Source of the DNA: Blastocatellia bacterium
GTDB lineage: Bacteria; Acidobacteriota; Blastocatellia; Pyrinomonadales; Pyrinomonadaceae
Direction: 5' to 3'
Assembly (NCBI GenBank): GCA_003487805.1
Contig: DNNE01000217.1
Location: 158,234 to 195,622 of the forward strand
Length of the DNA stretch: 37,389 nucleotides
The notes beneath the pieces were generated by a model. The model worked only from the letters and a program-made list of their open reading frames with translations, was not told where the DNA came from and made no database searches. This document shows positions 35,441 to 37,389 of this stretch, piece after piece. Both the position numbers and the translations under genes were made by a program. The stretch's first letter is position 1. Every line of letters starts with the position of its first letter.

Positions 35441-37284
35441 CATGCTCTCTTTTTGAAGGCTTTTGTCGTTACTTGGCCTGCTGTCATTACCGCAATTCCA
35501 GCAAACGCAAACAGAAAATAGTCGACTGCCAAAACGTATCGATATTCTGTGTGCACGGCTGATTGCACGCAGAAGAAATAGACCGGGACGATTGAGAGAA
35601 TCACGAGCGCGGCGCTCTGTTTGCGAAACACCACCAGCAGCAAGCCAATGATCGCCAGCGGCAGAATGACCGCCGTGAGATAGATCTTTTGAATCGCGTG
35701 AATAAGGAATCGCGGATAGCGGGTCCAAAGGAATCGCGCCGGGCCGAGAGCATAAAGACCGACGGGCCCCACGCGAACAACCGGATGCGCCGGACTTGAC
35801 GCCTCGTTGTTCAAGACAATCTTCAGTTGATCTCGCTGGCGGGCCACGAATGTCAGATCGATCCGCTGAATCGGTTGATCTTCAGCCGCAATGCTTTCGA
35901 CTGTCTCAACAACCGCTGACGAGTAGACCTTACCGTTCGGTGATGTTGCGTTAACTCTCATGCGTCCGGTTGTCATTTTCACGGGAACGGTAAGTACGTA
36001 ATCAGTGTTTTGTTTCAACGTCTCAATGGGCGCTGAAAACTGTGCGCCGTAATTCGATTCGTCTCCGGCAACCTCCAGCCAGGATCCATCCGCAATTAGA
36101 GAAGCCCGGGCTTGTTGAGTCGCTACGGCTCCCTCAGCAAGCATTCGCTGAGGCGTCTTATATGAATCCGGTTGCATTTGATCAAATGAACCGAAAGGAT
36201 GAGTTATCCCCGGGTCAGTCGAAATCAGACGCGCTCGTTCCAGTCTCACCATCGACGATGCTCGCTTCGCAATCACGCCGGCAAACCAAAATGGATGCGA
36301 GCGAATAATCGCGAAGCCGCGCGAGAGACGCGCGCGCTCGCGCTCGACGCCGTCAGGATTAAAGAGCGTGCCGTAGTAATCGGGACGCTGATAGAGATCT
36401 GCTTCCTGCTTCATGATGCCCATGTCAGTATTCGGAATGCCGAACTTGCCTTCTTTGTCATAGTCAGCAATTCCTTCCAGCAGGGTTTGCCCGGCGCCGA
36501 GCGACAACGGAATGAAGCGATGACAGACGATCGCGTTTCTGATCGTCAGCGGCAGAATGATCAGCAACGTGCCGCACACGACGGCGAGGGCGAAGCGCCA
36601 TTTGAAAGGAGCGCCGGCATCTTGGCGGCGGTTCGCGAGCATCCTGCTCGCGTTTTGGCTTTCGCTTCTAACCAGCAGCGGTACTGACACGGCAAAAAAG
36701 ATCGTCAGCAACATCGCATTCGCTCTGAGCCAACACGAGAGTCCGATTAGCGCTCCGACGATCAGGAAGTTTATGACGCGCGGCTTCTGCAAGCCGCGGG
36801 CAAGCAAATAGATTGCAAGCAGAATCGGCAAAACGGAAATAGAGTCTGGCAGCAACAGAACGGAATTCCATGCGAACTGTGGAGAGAAGGCCGCGAGCAA
36901 TCCAGCGACGACACCGGCCGTCAGTGGGAACAACTCTGCGACTATAAGAAAGATCAGAACGGCTGAAAGTGAATCGGCCGTGATTTGCGCGAACTGAACC
37001 GCCGTGTCCGAATGCTTGAGGGAATAAACGGAGGCAATCAAAAATGAATAGCCCGGCGGGTGTCCAAGGTTATTCAAATCGGCCAGCGGCGAAGACGAAC
37101 TGAGGAACGACGAAACGCCACCAGCACGCAACAGTTCAGCGACTCGGTGGTAATCGGCGACCACCGCGCTTTGTACTTTTCCAACTTCAAGCCGTGTATC
37201 ATGCCAGGTGAGAACGCGCACGCCGAAAGCGAGCAGGAAGATAAGGGTCGCTAATGCAAAACGAAGCTTGTAGACGCGTGTCAC
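35440..37284 (-). CDS. GT39/ArnT-like membrane glycosyltransferase
   Basis: A protein of 614 aa from a GTG at 37284, with the first membrane helix starting at about residue 7; no other in-frame start is nearby. The N-terminal half has about nine to ten hydrophobic helices with the pattern of undecaprenyl-phosphate-sugar-dependent transferases (PMT/ArnT/RgtA types), including GHPPGYSFLIASVYS and FAWNSVLLLPDSISVLPILL. A soluble region of about 200 residues (about 280-520) and terminal helices follow. It should transfer a sugar from a polyprenyl carrier on the periplasmic side. Two palindromic inserts are translated in frame: NASRMLANRRQDAGAP (about 211-226), encoded by an 'aggat-loop' repeat, and a possible second one near residues 375-383. 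It is convergent with the upstream GT-B gene. Confidence 0.8.
   Translation of the reverse strand: MTRVYKLRFALATLIFLLAFGVRVLTWHDTRLEVGKVQSAVVADYHRVAELLRAGGVSSFLSSSSPLADLNNLGHPPGYSFLIASVYSLKHSDTAVQFAQITADSLSAVLIFLIVAELFPLTAGVVAGLLAAFSPQFAWNSVLLLPDSISVLPILLAIYLLARGLQKPRVINFLIVGALIGLSCWLRANAMLLTIFFAVSVPLLVRSESQNASRMLANRRQDAGAPFKWRFALAVVCGTLLIILPLTIRNAIVCHRFIPLSLGAGQTLLEGIADYDKEGKFGIPNTDMGIMKQEADLYQRPDYYGTLFNPDGVERERARLSRGFAIIRSHPFWFAGVIAKRASSMVRLERARLISTDPGITHPFGSFDQMQPDSYKTPQRMLAEGAVATQQARASLIADGSWLEVAGDESNYGAQFSAPIETLKQNTDYVLTVPVKMTTGRMRVNATSPNGKVYSSAVVETVESIAAEDQPIQRIDLTFVARQRDQLKIVLNNEASSPAHPVVRVGPVGLYALGPARFLWTRYPRFLIHAIQKIYLTAVILPLAIIGLLLVVFRKQSAALVILSIVPVYFFCVQSAVHTEYRYVLAVDYFLFAFAGIAVMTAGQVTTKAFKKRA
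36132..36153 (-). repeat. Palindrome translated inside the GT39-like gene (possible dispersed repeat)
   Basis: A 7-bp stem CCTCAGC/GCTGAGG with loop GAATGCTT (minus-strand sense), read as part of TPQRMLAEGAVAT. The plan resembles the aggat-loop hairpins, but there is only one hairpin and the linker is not matched. This may be coincidence. Confidence 0.35.
36607..36652 (-). repeat. Two-hairpin 'aggat-loop' repeat inside the GT39-like gene, copy 2
   Basis: In minus-strand sense: CGCGAGC-AGGAT-GCTCGCG, then GAACCG, then CCGCC-AAGAT-GCCGG, ending CGCTCCT. The linker, loops and tail match copy 1 at 33-79 while the stems differ. It is in frame and encodes NASRMLANRRQDAGAP in a loop between two membrane helices, where an insertion is likely to be tolerated. 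Confidence 0.75.
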
Positions 37285-37328
37285 GTAGAATAGCCCAGCT
37301 TTTCTTACTGTCCTTTTTGGATTTGTTT

Positions 37329-37389
37329 AGAGGTGGGCTACCGCCCGCCAGGTGGCGATTTCAAACCAGGCGGGCAGTAGCCCGCCTCT
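37329..37389. repeat. Terminal inverted repeat at the window end
   Basis: Arms 37329-37349 and 37369-37389 are inverted repeats matching at 19 of 21 positions (core GGGCTACCGCCCGCC / GGCGGGCAGTAGCCC), separated by 19 nt. They carry a GTAGCCC block similar to the GTAG foot of the six-hairpin units, and may be part of another unit cut off by the window boundary. They lie upstream of the GT39-like gene. Confidence 0.7.

Overview
This window most likely comes from an Acidobacteriota chromosome, probably the Blastocatellia/Pyrinomonadales branch. That placement is inferred from content: a giant CSLREA/parallel beta-helix/DUF4214 surface protein, a soluble Ser/Thr kinase fused to a TolB/FlgO-like domain and TPRs, moderate GC, weak Shine-Dalgarno sequences and many dispersed palindromes. 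No rRNA, tRNA or CRISPR array was seen.

Layout. From 85 to 4310 (+) lie a membrane-anchored PHP (CehA/McbA-like) metallohydrolase, a FecR-domain protein and a GAF-GGDEF diguanylate cyclase. From 4480 to 10237 (+) is a complete rod-shape and elongasome operon, mreB-mreC-mreD-mrdA(PBP2)-rodA. It ends at a strong bidirectional terminator (10279-10313). Two secreted proteins lie on the minus strand: a 589-aa protein with a peptidase-S74-like C-terminal chaperone domain, and upstream of it a 4726-aa mosaic surface protein (12332-26512). From 26513 to 32840 (+) are an IS200/IS605-RAYT-type HUH transposase, a Ser/Thr kinase, a ketoacyl-ACP synthase III homologue and an AAC(3)-fold acyltransferase, with palindromic repeat units between them. 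From 32925 to 37284 are alternating-strand surface-glycan genes: a polysaccharide deacetylase, a GT-B glycosyltransferase and a GT39-like membrane glycosyltransferase. Inverted repeats sit at each junction.

Main discovery candidate. Four places (26557-26727, 27237-27888, 30378-30688, 31743-31944) share one six-hairpin plan: short hairpin, long hairpin with a 5' (G/A)TAG foot, short hairpin, centre, then the mirror image. In one unit the centre holds an intact HUH transposase, in one a 3' transposase remnant, and in two there is no gene. Stem sequences differ between units, while the two arms of each unit match. This looks like an autonomous element, a decaying copy and two MITE-like derivatives of a REP/RAYT-type family. 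The units have intruded on host genes: one supplies a kinase stop codon, one lies just upstream of an acyltransferase start, and one lies in the leader of the giant gene.

Other notable points are a separate two-hairpin 'aggat-loop' repeat that occurs both before the first gene and in frame inside the GT39-like gene; an approximately 87-residue Lys/Arg-rich insertion that interrupts a beta-helix rung of the giant protein; dockerin-like and cohesin-like modules in the same giant chain; and tandem repeats occupying the translation-start regions of mreC and mreD.
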